From Scytolyngbya sp. HA4215-MV1 (lineage in GTDB: Bacteria; Cyanobacteriota; Cyanobacteriia; Leptolyngbyales; Leptolyngbyaceae): DNA of 53,550 nt. Position numbers and translations under genes: made by a program. How positions within the stretch are numbered: the first letter of the stretch is position 1; each line of letters begins with the position of its first letter. Location of the stretch: positions 1 to 53,550 of the forward strand of contig JAHHIA010000022.1 of NCBI GenBank assembly GCA_019359045.1, read 5' to 3'. Positions 45,372 through 53,083 of the stretch are shown here, piece after piece. The notes below the pieces were generated by a model. That model was not told the DNA's origin. It worked only from the letters and a program-made list of their open reading frames with translations, and made no database searches.

Positions 45372-45436
45372 TCACTTGAAGGAGGCAAGTTATGAGAATC
45401 AAGCCTTCTCAAGTGAGAATTATCGACAAATATTAG
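45372..45436 (+). promoter_or_regulatory. Leader hairpin and 14-codon leader ORF before the HD gene
   Basis: TCACTTGA at 45371-45378 pairs with TCAAGTGA at 45409-45416. The stem flanks a strong GAAGGAGG and the start of the short ORF MRIKPSQVRIIDKY (ATG at 45392, stop at 45434-45436). The ORF ends nine bases before the HD gene start. Folding would hide the leader's ribosome binding site. A translational control role is inference. Confidence 0.45.
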
Positions 45437-45445
45437 GAGATGAAC

Positions 45446-46087
45446 ATGAATCCATCAATTGCAGGAATTACAATTCCTGACAGTAAAATTGCTCGGGAAG
45501 TGACGGAATTAATCAAAGATACGGAATCTCCGCTGCTATTTCATCACTCAACTCGGGTGTATCTATTTGGTGCCCTCACCGGAATTCGCAAAGGATTGAA
45601 GTTCGACCCCGAATTGCTGTATATCGGCGCAATGTTTCATGATCTCGGACTAACCCAGGCTTATCGTCATTCTATGGAAAGGTTTGAGGTTGATGGTGCC
45701 AATGCGGCACGCGACTTTATGCGTCAGCACCAGATTTCAGAAGCAGAAATCGATCTGGTTTGGGATGCGATCGCCTTGCACACGACACCGGGAATTCCTC
45801 AACATAAAAAGCCAGAAGTTGCTCTAGTGCAAGCTGGAGCTGCGATGGATGTTGTAGGTATGGGCTTTTCGGAGTTTACGCCTGAGCAACGCGAGCAGGT
45901 GACCACCGCATATCCGCGTGGCAGTCATTTTAAGGAGAATATCATTCAGGCGTTCGTTGACGGGATGAAGCACAGACCTGAGAGTACGGTTGGCACGATG
46001 AATGCCGATATTCTTGAGCTAAAAGATCCGACTTACAAGCGCGTGAACTTTTGCAGTCTTATTCTGGAATCCAATTGGCACGAATAA
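45446..46087 (+). CDS. HD-domain protein, cyanamide hydratase-like
   Basis: 213 residues from ATG 45446, with TAGGAG six bases upstream; ATG 45440 is also possible. LLFHHSTRVYLFGALTGIRK, then LLYIGAMFHDLGLT, matches the HD subfamily of Ddi2/cyanamide hydratases; metal ligands are the His of HHS and the HD pair of FHDLGL. DAIALHTTPGI adds the later His. Relatives hydrate cyanamide or related nitriles to urea derivatives, but the bacterial substrate is often unknown. An 8-bp perfect palindrome (CCTCTAAATCTTTAGAGG) follows directly. Confidence 0.85.
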   Translation: MNPSIAGITIPDSKIAREVTELIKDTESPLLFHHSTRVYLFGALTGIRKGLKFDPELLYIGAMFHDLGLTQAYRHSMERFEVDGANAARDFMRQHQISEAEIDLVWDAIALHTTPGIPQHKKPEVALVQAGAAMDVVGMGFSEFTPEQREQVTTAYPRGSHFKENIIQAFVDGMKHRPESTVGTMNADILELKDPTYKRVNFCSLILESNWHE

Positions 46088-46274
46088 ACCTCTAAATCTT
46101 TAGAGGATGTCTGAGAAGGACGGTTTTCGATCTAGTCTGGGTGAATTCCCCGCCGCTCTACAGCGAAACAGACAAACTGCAATCCGAATCTTCAGGTTCG
46201 GGAGCAGATCTGCTTCTATACTCCGTCCGCTTGCGGCGGAGTCCGTTGATTATTTCTCAAGGTTGTTAAATCTC

Positions 46275-47015
46275 ATGAGCAGTTTAAAAGGTAAAGTCGC
46301 AATTGTCACAGGATCTTCGCGCGGAATTGGTAGCATTCTTGCAAAGGATTTGGCAAAAGAGGGTTGCAATATAGTCGTCAATTACTCCGGCAGTGAAGCC
46401 GATGCAAAAAGCGTTGTTGATGACATCACTGCATCAGGAGGCGTTGCGATCGCAGTACAAGCAAATGTAGCATCTCCAAGTGATATGACTGCTTTGTTCG
46501 ACGCAGCGATTGATCAATATGGCAAAGTTGATATTCTAGTGAATAACGCAGGGATCAGTATTTATAAATTGGTCAAAGACACAACGGAAGAAGATTTCGA
46601 GCGAATTTTTCAAATCAATGTCAAAGGCGTTTTCCTGGGCTTGAAAGAGGCGGCAACTCGGCTTCAAGAGAATGGGCGGGTTATCAATTTTTCTTCGTCA
46701 GTGACTCGTTTAATGCTACCGACTTATGGTGTTTACTCTGCAACTAAAGCGGCAGTAGAGCAATTAACACGGGTGTTTGCAAAAGAAGTCGGAGCGCGTG
46801 GCATCACAGTTAACTCTATTTCTCCAGGTCCCACAAATACTGATTTATTTCTAAAGGGTAAAACCGAAGAAACAATTCAGCGACTGGCATCGATGTCGGC
46901 ATTGGGAAGGATTGGTGAGCCAGAGGATATTTCTAGTGTTGTTCTATTTTTGGCTAGTGAGTCTGCGGCATGGGTAACAGGCCAAAATATAGGAGCAAAT
47001 GGCGGGTTTGCCTAG
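46275..47015 (+). CDS. Short-chain dehydrogenase/reductase (classical SDR)
   Basis: 246 residues from ATG 46275 (MSSLKGKVAIVTGSSRGIGS). The cofactor motif is TGSSRGIG, the structural NNAG is in ILVNNAGISIYK, and the catalytic set is Ser in INFSSSVTR and YSATK. The C-terminal GRIGEPEDISSVVLFLASES and VTGQNIGANGG are typical of FabG/glucose-1-dehydrogenase-like SDRs. The substrate is unknown. The frame is open upstream to 46107, but that extension crosses a leader hairpin (46218-46243) and lacks SDR character. It is followed by an attC. Confidence 0.93.
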   Translation: MSSLKGKVAIVTGSSRGIGSILAKDLAKEGCNIVVNYSGSEADAKSVVDDITASGGVAIAVQANVASPSDMTALFDAAIDQYGKVDILVNNAGISIYKLVKDTTEEDFERIFQINVKGVFLGLKEAATRLQENGRVINFSSSVTRLMLPTYGVYSATKAAVEQLTRVFAKEVGARGITVNSISPGPTNTDLFLKGKTEETIQRLASMSALGRIGEPEDISSVVLFLASESAAWVTGQNIGANGGFA

Positions 47016-47023
47016 TTAATGCA

Positions 47024-47108
47024 GTAGAACAATTCTGTTGAAGCGACGAACAGGGACTCTGCACTTCGTTCAACGATTGTTTGTCGCCGCACAACTTCAC
47101 CGTTAGCT
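47024..47108 (+). other. attC recombination site, 85 bp
   Basis: R'' GTAGAAC (47024-47030) and R' GTTAGCT (47102-47108), nine bases after the SDR stop. Inner arms TGTTGAAGCGACGAACA and the complement of TTTGTCGCCGCACAACTTCA pair imperfectly. It is the least symmetrical of the five complete sites, but size, spacing and cores fit. Confidence 0.65.
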
Positions 47109-47116
47109 GGCCCCGC

Positions 47117-47359
47117 TTACAATCTTTCCACTCGTTCTTCAATGTTATTTGTCAACCTGAAAACGTCCAGAAGATTGTCTGTGGAGGCAGTGGTTTGAGT
47201 GTTATTGATTGTTGCGAAAGCATTCAGGAGGTTGGTGGTGAGGGCAATCGTTGAGGGGCGATCGGTGTTCCGAAAACGCTCAGGAGGCGATCGGTGAGGG
47301 GTAGGTGAGAGGTTGTCGGTGCGAGTTCCAGCTAACACGGCGCTGCAACGAATTGACAA
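47117..47359 (-). CDS. Possible small cassette ORF on the opposite strand
   Basis: An open frame of 80 codons on the minus strand, read against the direction of the array. The C-terminal part (NLLNAFATINNTQTTASTDN then LLDVFRLTNNIEERVERL) looks more protein-like than the Pro/Arg-rich start. It overlaps the R'' side of the attC at 47330, so the start is probably inside, perhaps near 47330. No homology is recognised. It may be non-coding; this cassette could equally be ORF-less. Confidence 0.3.
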   Translation of the reverse strand: MSIRCSAVLAGTRTDNLSPTPHRSPPERFRNTDRPSTIALTTNLLNAFATINNTQTTASTDNLLDVFRLTNNIEERVERL

Positions 47360-47412
47360 GCGATGGAGGCTGCGTTCAAGTTAGTCTGCAACCGCTGAGC
47401 TTAGCGTTATGC
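47330..47412 (+). other. attC recombination site, 83 bp
   Basis: R'' AGCTAAC (47330-47336) and R' GTTATGC (47406-47412). The left arm ACGGCGCTGCAACGAATTG aligns with the right-arm complement GCTAAGCTCAGCGGTTG with exactly two extra left-arm bases, G and A, at the same places as in the sites at 42809 and 48285. The short cassette it closes is only about 300 bp. Confidence 0.8.
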
Positions 47413-47519
47413 CGCTAGTCCTTAGAGAACACATATAAGAACTGTGTCCACTAGCACTTGAACAATCGGAGCAAATGTACTATTTTTGTCTCAGCTATTT
47501 TCGAGACGCAAGGCTAGTG

Positions 47520-48290
47520 ATGGCTAAAAATGTTCAAAGCAAGCCGAATTACGGCATTGATGCACCAGGTCTGTTGCGCTTCTTTTTTATTTCTGGTGCA
47601 GTTGCATTAGCAATCTTTCTTGTGGTGCTATTTTCATCGGTATTGGGGCAAATTCCAAAAATAATTGTCGTTACTCTGTTGGGTATTGCAGTTACCTACT
47701 TGCTTGGCATGGGTTGCTTCATGCTTTATGGCAGTAAAGTCATGAAGTTAAAAGATAGAGACAAACTACTGAATCTAGTTCAGTGGTCGGGTAGTGAGCT
47801 TGTACTTGACGTGGGTTGTGGACGAGGTTTAATGCTAGTCGGGGCTGCAAAGCACCTTACCTCGGGCAAAGCGATCGGCATTGACCTATGGAGTCAGCAA
47901 GACCAGGCTAACAATAGTTCTGCTGCTGCCCTATCAAATGCTGCAATCGAAGGTGTTACGGAGTGCGTTGAAATCAAAACAGCCGATATGCGTCAATTGC
48001 CTTTTTCAGAAAATTACTTTGATGTTGTGCTCTCAAGTTGGACGGTTCATAACTTAGAAGCAAAGATCGATCGAGAAAAAGCATTAAGTGAAATAATTAG
48101 GGTTCTCAAGCCTAATGGCACGGTCGTTTTGGTAGACATTGAGCATCAGGATGAGTATGCAAAGTATTTTGAGCTTCATGGCATGACAAATATTCAGTTT
48201 TACAACAATCCAATTCGAGATGTAATTCTTAAGGCGTTAACTTTTGGTAGTTTCGCACCATCTGCTGTTTTGGCTTGCAAAGCGGCATAA
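47520..48290 (+). CDS. Membrane-anchored class I SAM-dependent methyltransferase
   Basis: 256 residues from ATG 47520 (MAKNVQSKPNYGIDAPGLLR); a start at 47475 is in frame but weak. Two transmembrane helices occupy about residues 18-70. The methyltransferase domain follows: motif I is ELVLDVGCGRGLMLVGAA, then AIGIDLWS, VLSSWTVHNL and LSEIIRVLKPNGTVVLVD. The substrate is unknown. The stop codon TAA lies inside the R'' box of the attC, a hallmark of a tight cassette. Confidence 0.9.
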   Translation: MAKNVQSKPNYGIDAPGLLRFFFISGAVALAIFLVVLFSSVLGQIPKIIVVTLLGIAVTYLLGMGCFMLYGSKVMKLKDRDKLLNLVQWSGSELVLDVGCGRGLMLVGAAKHLTSGKAIGIDLWSQQDQANNSSAAALSNAAIEGVTECVEIKTADMRQLPFSENYFDVVLSSWTVHNLEAKIDREKALSEIIRVLKPNGTVVLVDIEHQDEYAKYFELHGMTNIQFYNNPIRDVILKALTFGSFAPSAVLACKAA

Positions 48291-48366
48291 CAATTCGCTC
48301 GGAGCGGACTGCCGAAAGTCACTGATCCTGAGTTTGAGATGACTTGCAGCCGCTCAAGCGAACCGT
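48285..48366 (+). other. attC recombination site, left part (interrupted by intron)
   Basis: R'' GCATAAC is at 48285-48291. The right arm ends CGCTCAAGCGAACCGT at 48366 and continues TATGC at 50718-50722 after the intron. Joined, the site is 87 bp with R' GTTATGC. The left arm AATTCGCTCGGAGCGGACTG matches the right-arm complement GGTTCGCTTGAGCGGCTG with two extra bases (G and A), as in the site at 42809. Confidence 0.88.
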
Positions 48367-50717
48367 GTGCGATTCGTTCATCCTAAATGGGTAGCGATAC
48401 TCAGGGACGGATGGCGAGGTTAGAACCTCGATAACTGAATCACTGTGAGGGTGAAAGTCCCTCTCTACAGATGCAAGTAGTAACAGCATCACCCCTACGG
48501 TAGCGACTGGTCATCAATCCGTAAAGCGGGGTGAAAAGGCGACAAGCTAGAAGCCTCATCTGGTGGCCGCCGAGCATGAATCTACGGACAGCGCAAGCGA
48601 AGCTATGTCTGAACTGTCGTGAGTTGAACCCAGCCAAATCAGGCTGATAGGCTGGACAAAGGATATTGGGGCGGGCGTTTACGTTTGCGACTCGTATGCA
48701 TTCCCACAAAACCCGGCAGAAAGTAGCGTGCTAAGGATTCAAGAACGGTGATTTGGAACGAAGTAACTCCTCAATGGCTCTTAGGGAAGGTCGATGCCCT
48801 GAGAAGGTGCCAACCGCAAGCCATGAGTGAGCAAGATGGTCTAAGAAGCCAAAGCCTAGAGTAATGCCTGGGATATGCTGACGTAGACCCGATAGTTTGG
48901 AATGAATGGGTACAAGTAGCAGTTGATAAGTCTAAGGCACAGTTGATGAAACTGATGATGGAATGGAGAACAATCCCCTGGCATAAGCTGGAGCGGAGAG
49001 TTCTCAAGCTGCAAACGCGCATATTCAAAGCCTCGCATCGTGGTGACATAAAAGCAGTCCGGCGACTCCAGAAAACACTCATGCGGTCATGGTCAGCCAA
49101 GTGTCTGGCGGTAAGGCGGGTGAGTCAGGATAATCAGGGCAAGCAAACGGCAGAAATAGACGGCATCAAATCCCTTGCACCTGCCCAACGGCTAGAACTG
49201 GTGAATCAATTAAGACTCTCCAGACGGGCAAAACCCACACGCCGGGTTTGGATACCCAAGCCCGGAGGCGCAGCGGAAAAACGCCCGCTGGGAATTCCCA
49301 CTATCGCTGACCGCGCCTTGCAAGCGCTGGTCAAACTGGCACTAGAACCTCAATGGGAGGCTCAATTTGAGCCAAACAGCTATGGGTTTCGCCCCGGACG
49401 TGGATGTCATGATGCAATTGAAGCAATTTACAATGGAGTTTTCCTGAAAGCCAAATATGTGCTGGATGCGGATATCTCCAAGTGCTTCGACCAAATCAAC
49501 CAGGAAAACCTGTTGGCAAAACTCAACACCTTCCCAACGCTTCGCCGCCAAATTCAGGCGTGGTTGAAATCAGGGGTGATGGATCAAGGACAGTGGTTTG
49601 CGACATCGGCGGGAACACCCCAAGGTGGAGTGATTTCTCCGCTATTGGCGAACATTGCCTTACATGGCATGGAAGAATGCATCAAGCAGGCATTCCCTCG
49701 ATGGGATGCCAAAAGAGGCGGTCATTGTCAACCGCCTCATTTGATCCGTTACGCCGATGACCTGGTGGTGCTTCATGCAGACCTAACCATTGTGCAACAA
49801 TGCCAACAGATGCTCTCGGAATGGCTCACACCAATAGGGCTAACGCTACACCCCAGTAAAACCCGAATTACGCATACCCTCCATCCACATGAAGGGAAAC
49901 TCGGATTCGATTTCCTCGGCTTCACTGTGCGACAATTTCCGGCAGGAAAATACCACACGGCTCATAATGCTTATGGAACACCGCTGGGGTTCAAAACCTT
50001 GATCCAACCCAGCCAAGCCAGCATCAAACGAGATCATTCAACGGCATCAATCAGCAACCCAATTGCAATTGATTAGTGCCCTCAATCCGGTGATTATCGG
50101 TTGGTCAAATTATTTCTCGACGGTGGTGAGTTCTGACGCTTATCAATGGCTGGATCATTGGCTCTATCTTCAGTTGAAAGACTGGGCAACGCATCGTCAT
50201 CCTCGTAAAAGCCAACGTTGGATTGCTAACAAATATTGGCTCATTGACCGAGGAGAAGGATGGACATTTGCGACGGTTTCCCAAGATGGTGTTCAACGCT
50301 TAGCAGTACACAATCACACCGTGATAAAACGACATATCAAAGTCCAGAGTACTCGCTCTCCGTTTGATGCCGATTGGCTCTACTGGAGTATCCGCATGGG
50401 ACGACATCCTCAAGTCAATCAGCGGGTAGCTTCGCTACTCAAACGACAAAAAGGAATCTGCCCACTCTGCCGACTGTTTTTCAAAGATGGGGATTTACTG
50501 GAAATCGACCACATCATCCCTCGCTTAAAAGGCGGTAAAGATGAATTGAATAACCTCCAGCTTCTCCACCGTCATTGCCATGATGTCAAATCTGTCAACG
50601 ATGGCAGATGAAGTGTAGATGACAACTACCAAGCTATTGAGGAGCCGGATGAATCGAAAAGATTCACGTCCGGTTTTGGAGACCATCGGGGCTGGTGACA
50701 GCCTCGCTGAGTTTAAT
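48367..50717 (+). mobile_element. Group II intron inserted in an attC site
   Basis: The 5' end GTGCG at 48367 matches the GUGYG consensus. About 580 bases of structured, ORF-poor sequence (domains I-III) precede the reverse transcriptase gene. Domain V is at about 50642-50679 (AGCCGGAT with GTCCGGTTT). A domain VI hairpin (GGGGCTG with CAGCCTC) has an unpaired A in CGCTGAGTTT, and the 3' end AAT is at 50717. Removing 2351 bases restores an uninterrupted attC, which fixes both ends. The intron runs in the same direction as the cassettes. Confidence 0.9.
48946..50611 (+). pseudogene. ltrA: Group II intron-encoded reverse transcriptase/maturase with HNH domain, frameshifted
   Basis: The first frame (48946-50076) holds the RT domain: RRVWIPKPGGAAEKRPLGIP, PNSYGFRPGRGCHDAIEAIY, the catalytic LIRYADDLVVLH and GFDFLGFTVRQF. 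The second frame continues the maturase domain (LISALNPVIIGWSNYFSTVV) and a C-terminal HNH nuclease domain (CPLC, LEIDHIIPRLKGGKDELNNL, HRHCHD) to 50611. Reading must change frame near 50030, between SIKR and EIIQRHQ. Several residues usual in relatives are missing there, so a small deletion is likely. The maturase is probably non-functional. A TTG at 48943 is an alternative start. Confidence 0.88.
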
Positions 50718-50722
50718 TATGC
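50718..50722 (+). other. attC recombination site, right end after the intron
   Basis: TATGC completes the R' box GTTATGC begun by GT at 48365-48366. See the left part at 48285. Confidence 0.8.
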
Positions 50723-50868
50723 TGCTGAATTTTTGTGAGGGCGTAGTTGAAAAGTTATCCCTTGGTTTGGGCATGAGCTACTGCAAGTTCTAGCAGGATG
50801 TATTCATCAACACAGAGGAAACTCAAAAGGAGACTTTGCCTCTACTGATGTAAGTTTGGTACTGAGTT

Positions 50869-51735
50869 ATGACGATAGTTCCAGGTGGTAGCTTTGACAA
50901 GATTAGCCCAACGGCACTGCTGACAGCTTATGCACGGCAGTTTGCTGGCATTCCTTACACAAGAGAAATCGCAGAACTCACGGATGCGATTGCAACCGTC
51001 AATCAGTTCACGGAAGGAAAACTCAACTCGCTAGTCATTGGGCTAGCAGCAATTGTGGAAGGGCGATACAAAGCGATCGAATACGTCAGGTCGCAGTTTC
51101 ACGCCACGCAAATCCTTGAGCTTGCCTCTGGACTTCTGCCACGTGGCATGATTCTCTCACAACAGCCAGAGATTACCTTTATCGAAAGCGATCTCCTTGC
51201 CATGATTCACCAAAAACAGCAACTTGCTCAACAATTAATCGGTGACCGTCCTAATCTCCATTTCTTGGACATTGACGCGACCACCACTCTAAATTCCTCA
51301 CGCTTGAGTGCCTATTTCCATGTCGATCAACCTGTAACAGTCTTGTGTGAGGGATTAATGATGTATCTAACCTTTGCTGAAAAACGACAGGTGTTTGCCA
51401 ACATGCGGGAGATTTTGCAAACGTTTGGAGGGGTCTGGATTACGCCTGACCTGACTACAAAAGTAGGGGCAGATCAGATGGGACGAAATTCTGCTGCATT
51501 CGAGCCAGTCAATCAGAAGATCTCAAGTTTGACAGGTCGGCTCGTTGCAGAGAATGAGTTTGCTGACCTTGACCAGGCAAGACAATTTGTTCGAGAACAA
51601 GGATTTCAGCTTGACGAGTTTAGTATGTTAGAGGTGCTTGACCAATTAGAGTCATTATCGACACTGAAAATTGAACGAGATATTGCGAAAGTGATGCTCT
51701 CGACAATCCCTATTTTTGTGATGAGCCTTGAATAA
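50869..51735 (+). CDS. Class I SAM-dependent methyltransferase, LCM (leucine carboxyl methyltransferase)-like
   Basis: 288 residues. The SAM-binding region is ATQILELASGLLPRGM, followed by ITFIESDLLAMIHQKQQL and FLDIDATT; VTVLCEGLMMYLTFAEKRQV is the typical LCM-family core. Such bacterial proteins methylate small molecules or protein carboxyls; the substrate here is unknown. ATG 50869 is the natural start. A partial R'' box lies 33 bases after the stop, so this is the last recognised cassette. Confidence 0.88.
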   Translation: MTIVPGGSFDKISPTALLTAYARQFAGIPYTREIAELTDAIATVNQFTEGKLNSLVIGLAAIVEGRYKAIEYVRSQFHATQILELASGLLPRGMILSQQPEITFIESDLLAMIHQKQQLAQQLIGDRPNLHFLDIDATTTLNSSRLSAYFHVDQPVTVLCEGLMMYLTFAEKRQVFANMREILQTFGGVWITPDLTTKVGADQMGRNSAAFEPVNQKISSLTGRLVAENEFADLDQARQFVREQGFQLDEFSMLEVLDQLESLSTLKIERDIAKVMLSTIPIFVMSLE

Positions 51736-51768
51736 GTTTGATAGCTGGATGCTCTAGAAAGCGGCAAA

Positions 51769-51773
51769 GCATA
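51769..51773 (+). other. Partial attC site (R'' core, GCATA)
   Basis: GCATA, as in the R'' box GCATAAC at 48285, stands where a cassette's attC should begin, 33 bases after the methyltransferase stop. It is interrupted by the antisense end of an intron remnant. No right arm is detectable beyond it. Confidence 0.45.
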
Positions 51774-51849
51774 ATGGGTCGAGGAGGGTGTTTCTCCCTC
51801 CCCTCCCACACCACCTGCCATGCGGGTCCGCAACAGGCGGTTCATGAAG
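51774..51849 (-). mobile_element. Group II intron 3' end remnant, opposite orientation
   Basis: Read on the minus strand, GAACCGCCTGTTGCGGACCC then GCATGGCAGGTGGTGT forms a group II domain V (ACCGCCTG with CAGGTGGT, tetraloop GACC). A GC-rich domain VI hairpin (GGGAGGGG region with CCCTCCTC) ends CGACCCAT at 51774. The downstream exon on that strand is TATGC, the same as for the intact intron. The sequence type differs from the intact plus-strand intron, so it is a second intron family. The rest is deleted. Confidence 0.7.
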
Positions 51850-51891
51850 ACGCACAAACAACACTGATCACTTAAGCTGTAATAGTTGAGA

Positions 51892-51943
51892 CTTAATCTG
51901 ACACCATTTCTCAGTATCCGATAAGCTCATCTGTCAGATTAAG
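51892..51943. repeat. Perfect 12-bp inverted repeat
   Basis: CTTAATCTGACA and TGTCAGATTAAG frame a 28-base centre. It lies between the intron remnant and the prophage genes. It may be a small insertion-sequence scar, a terminator-like hairpin or a regulatory site. Confidence 0.55.
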
Positions 51944-51952
51944 TTTGATTTA

Positions 51953-52210
51953 TTACAACCTGCCCATGTCGTTACCGATCGCGTTAGCGTCTCCGAAGGA
52001 GAATCGCCCGATGTTGTTACTGATCGGCTCCTGACTCCTGACTCTTTCTTCTAACTTCCGTAGTTCGCAACGCGCTTCTTCAGCTAACCGTTCCAACGCC
52101 CCGGCGAGAACTTCGAGATCCCGTAGCCCACCAGAGAACCAACGGACTAAGAACTCTGCCATCTCACACTTCATCGTCTTGGGAACCGGAATAATTTCGA
52201 TCTCAGGCAT
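51953..52210 (-). CDS. Small protein of prophage region, unknown function
   Basis: 85 residues beginning MPEIEIIPVPKTMKCEMAEF. The middle is a charged helix (LRDLEVLAGALERLAEEARC) and the tail is NIGRFSFGDANAIGNDMGRL. AGAGGA upstream of the ATG supports translation. No family is recognised. Strand and neighbours place it in the prophage remnant. Confidence 0.6.
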   Translation of the reverse strand: MPEIEIIPVPKTMKCEMAEFLVRWFSGGLRDLEVLAGALERLAEEARCELRKLEERVRSQEPISNNIGRFSFGDANAIGNDMGRL

Positions 52211-52286
52211 TATCTTATCCTCTAAGGTTGATTGCCGATCGTCTTCGTGGAGAACTCGCAGCGGCAGCGTTCAGCGGGTTTCCGTA

Positions 52287-52715
52287 CTACGCAACGGAGC
52301 GTTGATTGTCGGGTAGGTAGATGACGACTTGCTGACCCTTGTCTTCGGACTTCGTTTCAACGGTGATGCGATCGGTTCAATTCGCTTGAGCCTTAAGCCA
52401 AAAGATGGTGGCGGTTAATGCTTGCTTGCTGGGTTTGCCTTCCTCATCGTCGGTGAAGGCAATGTCCCATAAGCGCCCCGCCATCGCATGTTTCGCGGCA
52501 GCTCTACCCTTGCGGTAGGCTTCATCTACTTCGGGTAGCTTCAGCCAGCGATCGAGTGTAGACGGTGAAATGTTCAATGCAGTGGCAATATCGTCGAGTC
52601 TGTTACCCACCTTTGCCATGGCTTCAATGATGCTGAGGTCGGTCTTGCTGACTTCGATCGCGGGTCTACCACCACTTTTGTGGGTTGTGATTTCTTGAGT
52701 CTTCCGTGTTGCCAT
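52287..52715 (-). pseudogene. Terminase small subunit-like gene with an internal stop
   Basis: The first frame (52377-52715) encodes 112 residues with a homeodomain-like HTH: ISPSTLDRWLKLPEVDEAYR after VGNRLDDIATALN, then FWLKAQAN. After an in-frame TGA the same frame continues TDRITVETKSEDKGQQVVIY and LPDNQRSVA to 52287. Terminase small subunits of this group usually read FWLK...W at this place, so a Trp-to-stop change is likely. The protein would have recognised phage DNA for packaging. Confidence 0.6.
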
Positions 52716-52786
52716 TAGTGATGCCCCCTGCGCTTCAGTTGTGGCAGTTCCGAGGTTGAACCCGACATCTGCATCAATAGTTTGAT

Positions 52787-52987
52787 CTAGACAATCTCAA
52801 GCTGGAGGTCTTCAACCTTCTCATCCAAATCTGATAGGAACTGGGTAACTTGTTCGTGGTTCCGTTGCAGGTGTGCCAGCGCCCGCTCTTGCCCGTACCG
52901 CTCTCTGGTGAAGTTGCGGAACCAGGCAATTGCCCCAGCGATCGCCCCTGCCAAACTCAAACCCAATGCAATCATTTCAGTTCCCAT
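52787..52987 (-). CDS. Small one-helix membrane protein of prophage region
   Basis: 66 residues: a transmembrane helix at the N terminus (MIALGLSLAGAIAGAIAWF) followed by a charged coiled coil (ALAHLQRNHEQVTQFLSDLD). Its size and topology resemble holin-associated or lysis accessory proteins, but no family motif is visible. It lies 71 bases upstream of the terminase small subunit gene, on the same strand. Confidence 0.55.
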   Translation of the reverse strand: MGTEMIALGLSLAGAIAGAIAWFRNFTRERYGQERALAHLQRNHEQVTQFLSDLDEKVEDLQLEIV

Positions 52988-53083
52988 AACAGAGATGTTA
53001 GAGACTGGTGAAAGCCGCTCCAGCCCTTGATTTCCTTATCTCTAGTCTCTGAAATTTCTATCGTTTTCGGATTGAGAATAGCG

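Noticed and set aside
46107-46274. N-terminal extension of the SDR gene
   Set aside because: The open frame contains a strong leader hairpin (46218-46243) and no SDR-like sequence; ATG 46275 starts exactly where the family begins.
48833-48871. Short MSEQDGLRSQSLE frame inside the intron as an upstream gene
   Set aside because: Thirteen codons within the ribozyme region with no good ribosome binding site; better explained as intron domain sequence.
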